The position numbers were made by a program, and so were the translations under genes. From Spirochaetia bacterium (GTDB taxonomy: Bacteria; Spirochaetota; Spirochaetia; Treponematales; Breznakiellaceae), in the NCBI GenBank assembly GCA_025997715.1, contig BNUY01000006.1, forward strand, positions 1 through 42,110: 42,110 nt of DNA. Reading direction: 5' to 3'. The stretch's first letter is position 1; every line of letters begins with the position of its first letter. Below the pieces are notes generated by a model that worked only from the letters and a program-made list of their open reading frames with translations, made no database searches and had not been told where the DNA came from. Shown here one piece after another: positions 42,091-42,110 of the stretch.

Positions 42091-42110
42091 AATACTACCC
42101 TCCTGCTTAA

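Overview
The window looks like a chromosomal segment of a GC-rich treponeme, most likely from the termite-gut group (Treponema primitia / T. azotonutricium type). This is inferred from the L21-Prp-L27-Obg-NadD/YqeK-LytR-RsfS gene order, a large fused PurL, a fused TAXI-TRAP permease, frequent TTG starts, and an FchA-type folate cyclohydrolase. No rRNA or unique marker confirms the species. Most genes are on the minus strand, in tight operons with 4-30 bp overlaps.

Region 1 (1-7900, minus) holds branched-chain and aromatic amino-acid synthesis: ilvN and ilvC for the shared valine/isoleucine steps, leuA for leucine and cimA for isoleucine made from pyruvate. A Uma2-type nuclease-fold gene separates these from an unusual DAHP synthase-prephenate dehydratase-ACT fusion. 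Region 2 (7937-13652, minus) has a small outer-membrane barrel protein, a HEPN/MNT pair, an lptC-lptA-lptB export operon and pyrG. Between pyrG and lptC lie three tandem units that copy the pyrG tail, plus a long inverted repeat that covers the lptC start codon.

Region 3 (13761-18271, plus) has a DinJ-like antitoxin with a zeta-like toxin behind a consensus promoter. It continues with a TonB-dependent receptor broken by one base in a G run, a 186-bp MITE with 10-bp target duplications, and a coiled-coil protein with an HPD motif. Region 4 (18294-23003, minus) is a four-gene operon: SurA/PpiD-like foldase, DUF115 protein, FchA-like cyclohydrolase and amidohydrolase. A 141-bp palindromic intergenic region separates it from the divergent purL.

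Region 5 (27306-31723, minus) contains a TAXI-TRAP transporter cassette with an Asp-tRNA and a Pro-tRNA upstream. Region 6 (31761-32805) has a vapBC module with a clear operator and promoter, and a cupin. Region 7 (32922-39497) begins with a highly acidic small protein. It continues with the ribosome-assembly operon on minus and rpmF-acpP-rnc on plus, with a compact three-stem RNA fold between rpmF and acpP. Region 8 (39590-42110, minus) has a lipoprotein of four repeated all-beta domains and six NHL blades. It is preceded by a 55-codon frame that has captured a fragment of nadD.

The main non-coding theme is a set of intergenic palindromes. Their arms are built from short repeated words (CGCGAAT, CACGAAT, CACGGACAA, CAAAGGCGA, CACAGAG). 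They differ in sequence but share one design.
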